Source: Pseudorhodobacter antarcticus
GTDB lineage: Bacteria > Pseudomonadota > Alphaproteobacteria > Rhodobacterales > Rhodobacteraceae
Assembly (NCBI GenBank): GCA_945897655.1
Contig: CAMDHB010000038.1
Span: 1 to 15,728, forward strand
Direction of reading: 5' to 3'
Length of the DNA stretch: 15,728 nucleotides
The notes under the pieces are model-generated. The model was not told where the DNA came from and made no database searches. It worked only from the letters and a program-made list of their open reading frames with translations. Shown piece by piece: positions 8,067 through 14,617 of the stretch; positions within the stretch are counted from its first letter, which is position 1; each line of letters starts with the position of its first letter. Both the position numbers and the translations under genes were made by a program.

Positions 8067-8275
8067 CGTGAAGTTAGCGGAATCCCATGGATTATCAAGG
8101 GGGTTGGCAGATGGCTGTTGCACAGGCCTAAGGGGTTGAGAACGCAGGGTTAATTTAGCAATCCTCAACGAAGCATTGACGGCCTACAAAGCGCCCGGAT
8201 TGCCTCTGCAATGCCTCGCTAGAAAAACCTGCGCTCTTGAAAGGTTAAGAACGGCTTGTAGGATGTGGCAGTCCT

Positions 8276-8299
8276 CGGCTTCCGGGGAACCGGAAGCCG
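8276..8299 (-). terminator. Strong hairpin after dnaA, possible terminator
   Basis: CGGCTTCCGG (8276-8285) and CCGGAAGCCG (8290-8299) form a perfect 10-bp stem with a 4-base loop, beginning 17 bases after the dnaA stop. There is no U-run after the stem on the minus strand. It is therefore either a non-canonical terminator or an mRNA 3'-end stabiliser separating dnaA from dnaN. Confidence 0.5.
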
Positions 8300-8316
8300 G
8301 GGTTTGCCCATCTTGG

Positions 8317-9666
8317 TCACCCCTGCAACAGCCGGCGCAGCAGGGTCACATCGTCGCTGAGCTGGCTGTCGGTCGACATCAACTCTTCGATCCGCTTCAC
8401 GCCGTGCATGATGGTCGTGTGATCACGCCCGCCAAAGCGACGACCGATTTCGGGCAGGGACCGCAGGGTCAGCTGTTTGGCGAGGTACATCGCCACTTGG
8501 CGGGGACGGGCGATGTTGCGCAGTCGTTTGGGGCCGATCATGTCGGCCAGGCGGATGTTGTAGTGTTCGGCGACCTTGCGCTGGATCTCCTCAATCGTCA
8601 GCTTCCGGTCAGAGGCCCGCAGGATGTCGGCCAGGCAGTCTTGCGTCAGTTCCAGCGTGATCTCCCGGCCCACGAGGGAGGCAAAGGCGAAAAGGCGGGT
8701 CAGGGCGCCTTCCAGAACGCGGACGTTGGTTGTGATGCGGTGGGCCAGAAACTCCAACACGCCACTGGCCATTTGCAGGCCCTTGTACTGGCTGCGGTAG
8801 TATTCGGCCTTGGTTTGCAGGATGCCAAGGCGGAGTTCATAATCGGTCGGGTGCAGGTCCACCACCAACCCGCATTGCAGGCGGGATTTGATGCGATCTT
8901 CCAGATCCTTGATCTCGCCCGGGGCGCGGTCGGCGGAAATGACGATCTGCTTGTTCTGGTCAACGAGGACGTTGAAGGTGTGGAAGAATTCTTCCTGGGT
9001 TGAATCCTTGCCTGCGATGAATTGCACATCATCGACCATCAGCACGTCAACCGAGCGGAAGATTTCCTTGAAATCCATGATCTGACGTTCCCGCAGGGCC
9101 TGCACAAAGCGGTACATGAACTGTTCGGCCGAGAGGTACAGCACGCGCAGATGGGGCTGGCGGGCCTGCAATTCGTGGGCGATGGCGTGCATCAGGTGGG
9201 TTTTACCCAAGCCCACGCCGCCATACAGGAAGAGGGGGTTGAAGTTGACGGGGCCGCCTTCGGCCACGCGGCGGGCGGCGGCATGGGCCAGTTCGTTGGG
9301 TTTGCCCACGACAAAGCTGTCAAAGGTAAAGCGGGCGTCCAGCGGCGAGCCGGGCAGATCATCAGAGGCGCGGGCCACTGGCTTGGCTGCCGGGCGGGCC
9401 ACGGGTTTGGGTTCATGCTCGACAGCACGGGCCACGAAAAACTCCAGCCGCCCCGCCTCGATCCCGGACGAATTCATCTGGGAGAGGATATGGTCGGAAT
9501 AATTGCGCGAAACCCAGTTGCCAAAAAACGACGTCGGCACCTCAAAATGGGCCACGCCATCCTTGAGGTCGCTCAGTTTCAGGGGCTCGATCCAGGTGGT
9601 GTAGTTGTTCTTGCCAATGCGCGCGGCAAGTTGTTCCCGAACCAGTCCCCAAGTGTCATGTATCAT
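8317..9666 (-). CDS. dnaA: Chromosomal replication initiator DnaA
   Basis: The AAA+ initiator that binds DnaA boxes and opens oriC, 449 residues. Domain I is MIHDTWGLVREQL with NYTTWIEPL; a Pro/Ala-rich linker (about 83-105) forms domain II; the AAA+ domain has Walker A GGVGLGKTH at 149-157, Walker B VLMVDD at 208-213 and box VII (DLEDRIKSRL). Domain IV carries the DNA-binding signature GGRDHTTIMH at 412-421. I chose the ATG at 9666, preceded by GGAAC about 8 bases upstream. The frame stays open 45 codons further, but that extension does not look like DnaA. It lies downstream of a 521-base non-coding region with DnaA-box-like sites, so autoregulation is plausible. A strong hairpin follows the stop. 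Confidence 0.98.
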   Translation of the reverse strand: MIHDTWGLVREQLAARIGKNNYTTWIEPLKLSDLKDGVAHFEVPTSFFGNWVSRNYSDHILSQMNSSGIEAGRLEFFVARAVEHEPKPVARPAAKPVARASDDLPGSPLDARFTFDSFVVGKPNELAHAAARRVAEGGPVNFNPLFLYGGVGLGKTHLMHAIAHELQARQPHLRVLYLSAEQFMYRFVQALRERQIMDFKEIFRSVDVLMVDDVQFIAGKDSTQEEFFHTFNVLVDQNKQIVISADRAPGEIKDLEDRIKSRLQCGLVVDLHPTDYELRLGILQTKAEYYRSQYKGLQMASGVLEFLAHRITTNVRVLEGALTRLFAFASLVGREITLELTQDCLADILRASDRKLTIEEIQRKVAEHYNIRLADMIGPKRLRNIARPRQVAMYLAKQLTLRSLPEIGRRFGGRDHTTIMHGVKRIEELMSTDSQLSDDVTLLRRLLQG

Positions 9667-9874
9667 CTTTTGTTCCGTACCAAAGCGTCGTTCGTCATCG
9701 ACGAACCAAACACTCACCCCATAATTCCTTGCTATCACCGCAGACTTGGGGGAACCGGAGGGCAAACTGGCGCTGGGTCGAAACCCCATGGCCGGTCGCA
9801 CACCCGTAGGACATCGTGCAAAACGGCCCGAGAATCACCCCATGCCCCGTCACACACACCAGACGCACCACAAT

Positions 9875-9918
9875 CAAATTGCGCCGTTCTGGCAAATTGC
9901 TGATCCAAAACAAATTTC
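9875..9918 (+). repeat. Short direct repeats CAAATTGC phased every 18 bp
   Basis: CAAATTGC occurs at 9875-9882 and again at 9893-9900, and the variant CAAATTTC at 9911-9918. The three start points are exactly 18 bases apart. The stretch is also more A+T-rich than its surroundings. It could be an array of binding sites or part of a DNA-unwinding element; its function is unknown. Confidence 0.5.
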
Positions 9919-10072
9919 CCGTCGTTGCCATGCCCGCTTGGCAGTGCGGACAATGTGGTAATCTGGTTCTGGGTCGCGGTTGTCCCCCAAGTCGTCGTGA
10001 GTCGCTTTGGTCAAGCTAGCAAGCCCAGATGGGCAAGGGCAACCGAACTTCGGGCTTGACAGGGACCTATCT

Positions 10073-10082
10073 GAATCGAATC
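10073..10082. promoter_or_regulatory. Abutting pair of GANTC (CcrM-type) methylation sites
   Basis: GAATCGAATC consists of two GANTC sites back to back, upstream of dnaA. GANTC is the target of the cell-cycle methyltransferase CcrM in alphaproteobacteria, and in Caulobacter the methylation state of such sites influences dnaA transcription. The sites are seen in the sequence; their role here is inference. Confidence 0.4.
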
Positions 10083-10121
10083 TGTGGCCTATGCAAAAGA
10101 GCAACGCTGGCGGCACAAATC

Positions 10122-10130
10122 TGTGCATAA
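10122..10130 (-). promoter_or_regulatory. DnaA box TTATGCACA
   Basis: Read on the minus strand the nonamer TTATGCACA matches the E. coli-type consensus TTWTNCACA at every position. It lies just past the rpsT terminator in the dnaA upstream region. By hand estimate at about 62% G+C, roughly 0.01 such exact matches would be expected by chance in this intergenic region. It may serve initiation or dnaA autoregulation. Confidence 0.55.
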
Positions 10131-10134
10131 CACC

Positions 10135-10164
10135 AAAAAGCGCGCCCGGCTAAGGGCACGCTTT
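10135..10164 (-). terminator. Intrinsic terminator of rpsT
   Basis: On the minus strand AAAGCGTGCCC (plus 10154-10164) pairs with GGGCGCGCTTT (plus 10137-10147) around a 6-base loop. The stem is 11 bp with one G-U pair, and the T-run extends to plus 10135. It begins 23 bases after the rpsT stop. This separates rpsT transcription from dnaA, so dnaA needs a promoter inside the intergenic region. Confidence 0.85.
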
Positions 10165-10187
10165 GAAAGGCATAAATCTTAGTGAAT

Positions 10188-10466
10188 TCAGGCGGTTGTG
10201 GTTTCGCCCAGCACCTTGACCCGGTGGGTCAGGCGGGACATTTTGCGCGCCACGGTGTTCTTGTGCAGAACGCCCTTGGACACACCACGGTCCAGTTCCG
10301 GCTGCACGGCTTTCAGGGCCACGGCGGCGGCATCCTGGTTGCCAGCGGCCAGCGCCTCTTCGACTTTGCGCAGGAACGTGCGGATGCGCGAGCGGCGGGC
10401 CTTGTTCACGGCATAGCGTGCTTCAGACTGGCGGGCGCGTTTCTTGGACTGGGCGGTATTTGCCAT
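10188..10466 (-). CDS. rpsT: 30S ribosomal protein S20
   Basis: A 92-residue, lysine/arginine-rich primary 16S rRNA-binding protein. The N-terminus MANTAQSKKRARQSE, then RRSRIRTFLRKVEEAL and the C-terminal HKNTVARKMSRL, are diagnostic. Length is normal for alphaproteobacteria (E. coli S20 is 87). The ATG has GAAGG eight bases upstream. A hairpin lies directly before this ribosome binding site, and a strong intrinsic terminator follows the gene. It lies between the mutM-crotonase pair and dnaA, all on the same strand. Confidence 0.97.
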   Translation of the reverse strand: MANTAQSKKRARQSEARYAVNKARRSRIRTFLRKVEEALAAGNQDAAAVALKAVQPELDRGVSKGVLHKNTVARKMSRLTHRVKVLGETTTA

Positions 10467-10480
10467 GGGTCTTACCTTCA

Positions 10481-10515
10481 GGGTTTTGCGTTTCTATCGG
10501 TTGCACGCAATACCC
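10481..10515 (-). promoter_or_regulatory. Hairpin in the rpsT 5' leader
   Basis: In the rpsT transcript, GGGUAUUGCG (plus 10506-10515) can pair with CGCAAAACCC (plus 10481-10490): 9 of 10 positions pair, with one A-A mismatch and a 15-base loop. It ends two bases before the GAAGG ribosome binding site. S20 is known to repress its own translation in E. coli, so an autoregulatory leader is conceivable. No matching Rfam family is known to me. Confidence 0.4.
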
Positions 10516-10529
10516 AAAGCCCCCGCCGG

Positions 10530-10559
10530 ATTATCGGTGACGGGAATCATATGCCTTAA
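10530..10559 (-). promoter_or_regulatory. Weak candidate promoter of rpsT
   Basis: Minus-strand GATAAT (plus 10530-10535) is a good -10 element, 18 bases from a poor -35 (TTAAGG, plus 10554-10559). Transcription would start near 10523, just upstream of the leader hairpin. The -35 match is only 3 of 6, so confidence is low. Confidence 0.3.
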
Positions 10560-10627
10560 GCGGGCCCACGCGCATGTTGGGAGGCCGTATAGGGGAGGCT
10601 GCGGCGAAAGGAAACAGGATTTTTCGG

Positions 10628-11401
10628 CTATTTGTCGCTGAACTGGGCTGGGCGCTTGGCGATGAAGGCTGCCATGCCTTCCTTTTGATCCTCGGTCCCG
10701 AACATCGCATGGAATTGGCGGCGTTCGAACAAGAGCCCCTCGGACAGCGCGGTTTCCTGGGACCGGTTCACGGCCTCTTTCGCCGCCATCACGGCCAGGG
10801 CCGATTTGGCCGCGATGGTGGTGGCGGTTTTCACCGCTTCGGACATGAGGTCAGCCATGGGCATCACCCGCGACACCAGACCTGCACGCTCGGCCTCGGC
10901 TGCGTCCATCATGCGGCCGGTCAGGACCATTTCCATGGCCTTGGATTTGCCCACAGCCCGGGTCAGGCGTTGGCTGCCGCCCATGCCGGGGATGATCCCG
11001 AGGTTCACCTCGGGCTGGCCAAAGCGGGCGGTGTCGGAACACAAGATGAAATCGCACAGCATGGCCAGTTCGCAGCCCCCGCCCAGACAATAGCCTGAAA
11101 CGGCGGCGATGATGGGTTTGCGGATGCGGGCAATCGCGGCGGCCTCTGGCCCGAAGATGTCTTGTGCAAAGGCCTGGGCATAGGTTTTCGCCTGCATCTC
11201 GCGGACATCGGCCCCGGCGGCAAAGGCCTTGTCGCTGCCAGTCAGCACGATGCAGCGGATGGCGGGGTCCGCATCGGCAGCGGTCAGGGCGGTGGCAAGC
11301 GCCTGCATCAGGGCGAGGTTGAGGGCATTCAACGCCTCAGGCCGGTTCAGGCGCAGCACCAGAACGGGACCGTGGGTTTCAGACAGGATCAGGTCGGACA
11401 T
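10628..11401 (-). CDS. Enoyl-CoA hydratase (crotonase family)
   Basis: A 257-residue single-domain crotonase, expected to hydrate trans-2-enoyl-CoA to 3-hydroxyacyl-CoA. Both catalytic glutamates are present: Glu111 (GGGCELAM) and Glu131 (GQPEVNLG). The oxyanion-hole elements are AFAAGAD at 59-65 and GYCLGGG at 103-109. This pair of glutamates favours a true hydratase over an isomerase or dehalogenase. The ATG at 11401 (MSDLILSE) was chosen over an in-frame ATG 48 codons upstream because it gives the family's usual start and has AGAGGT six bases before it, overlapping the mutM stop. The gap to mutM is 4 bases, so the two form an operon; the functional link between base repair and acyl-CoA hydration is unclear. 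Confidence 0.93.
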   Translation of the reverse strand: MSDLILSETHGPVLVLRLNRPEALNALNLALMQALATALTAADADPAIRCIVLTGSDKAFAAGADVREMQAKTYAQAFAQDIFGPEAAAIARIRKPIIAAVSGYCLGGGCELAMLCDFILCSDTARFGQPEVNLGIIPGMGGSQRLTRAVGKSKAMEMVLTGRMMDAAEAERAGLVSRVMPMADLMSEAVKTATTIAAKSALAVMAAKEAVNRSQETALSEGLLFERRQFHAMFGTEDQKEGMAAFIAKRPAQFSDK

Positions 11402-11405
11402 GTCG

Positions 11406-12242
11406 CTACCTCTGGCAATTCGGGCAATAGAACGACGAACGGCCCGATTGCACAAGGCGTTCGATGGGGGCGTCGCATCTTGCGCAAGGCTCGCCCTTGC
11501 GGTCGTAAACCTGAAAGCGGTGCTGGAAATAGCCCAACTCTCCATCGGTTTGGCGGTAATCGCGCAAGGAGGAGCCTCCAGCCTCGATCGCCTCGGTCAA
11601 TACAGCGCGGATGATGGGGACGAGGGGCGGCGCATTGGTGTCGGCGGCCTGACGGGCGGGGTGGACGCCGGCGCGAAACAGCACCTCGCACACATAGATG
11701 TTGCCCAGACCGGCGATGTTGTGCTGATCCAGCAGGGCGGATTTGATGGGGGTCAGGCGACCTTTCAGCCGCCCGGTTAGATAGGCCTCGTTGAAAGCAT
11801 TGCCCAAAGGCTCGGGCCCCAGGGCCGCCATCAGCGGATGCTGGGCCGCTTTGGCGGTGTCCATCAGGTCCATCGCACCAAAGCGGCGGGCATCGTTGAA
11901 GGTGATCCGCGCGCCGTTTTCCAAGTGGAACACCACATGGTCATGTTTCTGCGGGGCGGGGTGGTCGTGGTGAAATTCGCCCAGCATCTGCCCGGAAATC
12001 AGGATGCGGCCCGACATGCCAAGGTGAATGAGCAGCGTCTCGCCGGTGGACAGGTCGGCCAGAATGTATTTGCTGCGCCGTCGCAGGGACTGGACCACCG
12101 CCCCTTGCAGCCTATCTGCCATGCGGGCGGGCAGGGGAAAGCGCAGGTCGGGACGGTTGACCTCGGCGCGGAGGATCCGCTGCCCTTCCATCACGGGCAA
12201 CAGGCCACGGCGGACGGTTTCGACTTCGGGCAGTTCGGGCAT
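11406..12242 (-). CDS. mutM: Formamidopyrimidine-DNA glycosylase (Fpg/MutM)
   Basis: A bifunctional glycosylase/AP lyase that removes 8-oxoguanine and formamidopyrimidines from DNA, 278 residues. The start MPELPEVETVRRGL carries the catalytic N-terminal Pro2 and Glu3. Lys58 (RRRSKYI) matches the conserved lysine. The damage-recognition triad appears as Met76 (LGMSG), Arg119 and Phe121 (DARRFG). The helix-2-turns-helix region is LLDQHNIAGLGNIYVCEVL. The C-terminal zinc finger has Cys253, Cys256, Cys273 and Cys276, ending NCQR. The start is 83 bases from the divergent ubiE. The crotonase gene follows after 4 bases. Confidence 0.97.
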   Translation of the reverse strand: MPELPEVETVRRGLLPVMEGQRILRAEVNRPDLRFPLPARMADRLQGAVVQSLRRRSKYILADLSTGETLLIHLGMSGRILISGQMLGEFHHDHPAPQKHDHVVFHLENGARITFNDARRFGAMDLMDTAKAAQHPLMAALGPEPLGNAFNEAYLTGRLKGRLTPIKSALLDQHNIAGLGNIYVCEVLFRAGVHPARQAADTNAPPLVPIIRAVLTEAIEAGGSSLRDYRQTDGELGYFQHRFQVYDRKGEPCARCDAPIERLVQSGRSSFYCPNCQR

Positions 12243-12267
12243 GGCAGCTTCGGGACCTTTGGGCGCA

Positions 12268-12295
12268 TTGCAGCTATCGCGTTGCGGTCTATAAG
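12268..12295 (+). promoter_or_regulatory. Putative ubiE promoter in the mutM-ubiE gap
   Basis: TTGCAG (12268-12273) and TATAAG (12290-12295) are separated by 16 bases and lie 30 bases before the ubiE ATG. The -10 sequence is the same TATAAG seen at the gyrB promoter. The two genes diverge here, so any regulator binding this 83-base gap could affect both. I could not assign a matching promoter for mutM. Confidence 0.4.
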
Positions 12296-12325
12296 GGTGC
12301 GGAAGTCAAGGAACGGCAAGAGATC

Positions 12326-13063
12326 ATGAGCGAGACGACCCATTTCGGTTACCAGACCATCCCCGAGGCCGAAAAGGCCGGGATGGTGCATGGCGTCTTT
12401 ACCCGCGTCGCCAGCAAATACGACATCATGAATGACCTGATGTCAGGCGGCATGCATAGGCTGTGGAAAGAGGCGATGATGGACTGGCTGGCGCCGCGTC
12501 CGGGCCAACGCCTGCTGGATGTGGCAGGGGGCACCGGGGATGTGGCGTTCCGGTTTCTGGGGCGTGGTGGTGGGCCTGCGGTTGTCTGCGACATGACCGA
12601 GTCGATGCTGATCGAGGGGCGCAAGCGGGCGGAAGCCGACCAGATGGCCGACCGGCTGGATTGGGTCGTGGGGGACGCGATGGCGCTGCCCTTTGCCGAT
12701 GCCACGTTTGACGTTTACACGATCAGCTTTGGCATCCGGAACGTGACGCGGATCGGGGATGCCCTGGCCGAGGCGTACCGCGTTTTGCGGCCCGGCGGAC
12801 GTTTGATGGTGCTGGAGTTCAGCCAGATTCCGAATGATTTGCTGCAAAAGGCTTATGATCTGTATTCGTTCAACGTCATTCCGGTCATGGGGCAGGTCGT
12901 GGCGGGGGATCGGGACAGCTATCAGTATCTGGTTGAATCCATTCGCAAGTTTCCTGATCAAGACACCTTTGCCAGCATGATCCGCCGCGCCGGGTTTGAT
13001 CAGGTCAAGTACCGCAACCTGACCATGGGCATCGCCGCCCTTCATTCGGGCTGGAAGATTTGA
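12326..13063 (+). CDS. ubiE: Ubiquinone biosynthesis C-methyltransferase UbiE
   Basis: An S-adenosylmethionine-dependent methyltransferase of 245 residues that C-methylates the demethoxy-ubiquinol ring (and demethylmenaquinol where that is made). Signatures: the UbiE/COQ5 motif YDIMNDLMSGGMHRLWK at 32-48, SAM motif I LDVAGGTGD at 64-72, GDAMALPF at 116-123, FGIRNVTR at 135-142, RVLRPGGRLMVLEFS at 152-166, and the C-terminal GIAALHSGWK. It has the usual start and length. It lies divergent to mutM and overlaps the next gene, ubiB, by four bases (TTGA), so the two ubiquinone genes are translationally coupled. Confidence 0.97.
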   Translation: MSETTHFGYQTIPEAEKAGMVHGVFTRVASKYDIMNDLMSGGMHRLWKEAMMDWLAPRPGQRLLDVAGGTGDVAFRFLGRGGGPAVVCDMTESMLIEGRKRAEADQMADRLDWVVGDAMALPFADATFDVYTISFGIRNVTRIGDALAEAYRVLRPGGRLMVLEFSQIPNDLLQKAYDLYSFNVIPVMGQVVAGDRDSYQYLVESIRKFPDQDTFASMIRRAGFDQVKYRNLTMGIAALHSGWKI

Positions 13064-14589
13064 GGGGACCGCACAACATCTGGCGGCTGATCCGCACCGG
13101 GGCGACCTTTGAACGCACCGGGGCGATGGCGATTGCGCTGGAAGGGTTTGGCGCCGGGCCGGGGCAGCGCTTTGCCGCACGGATGCTGGGCTGGCCGTTC
13201 AAATGGCTGGGCCTGCGCGGTGACCCTGCCCTGCCGCCGGTCACGCGGGCGCTGACGGCGCTGGGGCCGGCCTATATCAAGTTCGGCCAAACCCTGTCGA
13301 CGCGGCCTGACATTGTCGGCCCCGAGATGGCCGAGCAGTTGAAGTATCTGCAAGACCAGTTGCCGCCCTTTCCCATCGCCCAAGCCAAGGCGATGATCGA
13401 GGCCGAGCTTGGCCTGCCGGTGGATCAGGTCTTCAGCGAGTTTTCCGAACCCGTGGCGGCTGCGTCGATCGCGCAGGTCCACCGGGCGCGGTTGCGCGAC
13501 AGTGACAGGCAGGTGGCGGTCAAGGTGCTGCGCCCTGGCATCGAACGCGCGTTCCGCAAGGACATTGACGCCTTTTACTTTGCGGCCCGCACCATCGAGG
13601 TGCTGGCCCCCTTTGCCCGCCGCCTGCGGCCCATGGATGTGATCACGCATTTCGAAGGCGTGGTGAACGGCGAGTTGGACTTGCGGCTGGAATCGGCGGC
13701 GGCGTCGGAATTTGCGGTCAACACCAAGGCGGATGCGGGATTCCAGATCCCCCAGCCCATCTGGCGGCTGTCCGGGCGGCAGATCATGACGCTGGATTGG
13801 GCCGAGGGCATCAACATGGCCGACAATGCCGCGATTGACGCGGCAGGCCATGACCGCAAGGCGCTGGGTGCGCGGGTATTGCAACTGTTTCTGAGCCACG
13901 CGTTGCGCGACGGGCTGTTTCACGGCGACATGCATCAAGGCAACCTAAAGGTTGCGGCGAATGGCGATATCATCGCCTTCGATTTCGGCATCATGGGCCG
14001 CATCGACGAATACACCCGACGGGTCTATGCCGAGATTCTGATGGGCTTTATCCAGCGCGATTATCACCGCGTGGCCGAAGTGCATTTCGAAGCGGGCTAT
14101 GTCCCGCCCGACCGCGATATTGATGACTTTGCCAGCGCCTTGCGGGCGGTGGGCGAGCCGATTTTCGGGATGGAGGCAAACCACATCTCGATGGCGAAAC
14201 TGCTGTCCTATCTGTTTGATGTCACAGAACGATTCGGGATGGAGACACGGACGGAACTGATCCTTTTGCAGCGGACGATGGTGGTGGTGGAGGGTGTCGC
14301 GCGGTCGCTGGACCCCAATATCAACATCTGGGAAGTCGCAAAGCCGGTCGTCGAAAGCTATATCAGCCGCAATCTGGGACCCTTGGCCCTGCTGCGCGAT
14401 CTGGGACGAGCGGCGCGGGTTCTGGCGCGGTTTGGCCCCAAGCTGCCCCGCATGCTGGAAGATCTGCTGATCCGCCAAGCCGAAGTGCCCAAGCCGCTGC
14501 CGCACCGCCGGGGGATACCGCTGGTTTGGGCCGGTCTGGGGGCGGTTGCTGTGTTGGGCGCGGGTTTGTGGCTGGGGCAGATGTTCTGA
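13060..14589 (+). CDS. ubiB: UbiB/ADCK-family ubiquinone biosynthesis kinase-like protein
   Basis: A 509-residue membrane-associated atypical kinase/ATPase required for ubiquinone biosynthesis. It has the N-terminal KFGQ motif at 74-77 (YIKFGQTLSTRPD), the alanine-rich loop AAAS at 133-136 that replaces the usual glycine loop, Lys155 (VAVKVLRPG), the catalytic HGDMHQGN at 288-295 and DFG at 308-310. The C-terminus ends in a hydrophobic segment (about 486-507), a probable membrane anchor; E. coli UbiB has two such segments. The start is a TTG at 13060-13062 overlapping the ubiE stop, with GGAAG about 7 bases upstream. The next ATG is 22 codons in and would remove the conserved NIWRLIRTG. It converges on flgD with a 28-base gap and no clear terminator. 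Confidence 0.95.
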   Translation: MRGPHNIWRLIRTGATFERTGAMAIALEGFGAGPGQRFAARMLGWPFKWLGLRGDPALPPVTRALTALGPAYIKFGQTLSTRPDIVGPEMAEQLKYLQDQLPPFPIAQAKAMIEAELGLPVDQVFSEFSEPVAAASIAQVHRARLRDSDRQVAVKVLRPGIERAFRKDIDAFYFAARTIEVLAPFARRLRPMDVITHFEGVVNGELDLRLESAAASEFAVNTKADAGFQIPQPIWRLSGRQIMTLDWAEGINMADNAAIDAAGHDRKALGARVLQLFLSHALRDGLFHGDMHQGNLKVAANGDIIAFDFGIMGRIDEYTRRVYAEILMGFIQRDYHRVAEVHFEAGYVPPDRDIDDFASALRAVGEPIFGMEANHISMAKLLSYLFDVTERFGMETRTELILLQRTMVVVEGVARSLDPNINIWEVAKPVVESYISRNLGPLALLRDLGRAARVLARFGPKLPRMLEDLLIRQAEVPKPLPHRRGIPLVWAGLGAVAVLGAGLWLGQMF

Positions 14590-14617
14590 AAACCGGGATT
14601 CGGGTTGATGCAGCGGT

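Larger units (their letters stand above)
9667..10187. other. dnaA-rpsT intergenic region, candidate oriC or dnaA control region
   Basis: 521 bases without a credible gene. Its rightmost part holds the rpsT terminator. It contains one consensus DnaA box (10122-10130), two 8-of-9 matches (CGTGCAAAA at 9815-9823, TATGCAAAA at 10090-10098), GANTC sites at 9832-9836, 9999-10003, 10073-10077 and 10078-10082, an 18-bp-phased CAAATT repeat at 9875-9918, and several inverted repeats at 10011-10059. I could not pick out a dnaA promoter with confidence. In other bacteria oriC often lies beside dnaA, but in several alphaproteobacteria it is elsewhere, so this may only be the dnaA regulatory region. Confidence 0.45.

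Noticed and set aside
9667..9801. A 45-codon in-frame N-terminal extension of dnaA
   Set aside because: The extra residues have no DnaA character, the family starts at the MIHDTW-like position, and GGAAC precedes that ATG.
10056..10084. TTGACA at 10056-10061 on the plus strand as a promoter
   Set aside because: No acceptable -10 lies 16-18 bases downstream, and the only gene ahead is antisense.
13042..13938. A 298-codon minus-strand frame antisense to ubiB
   Set aside because: Its composition mirrors ubiB codon periodicity, it has no recognisable domain, and all UbiB motifs are intact on the plus strand.
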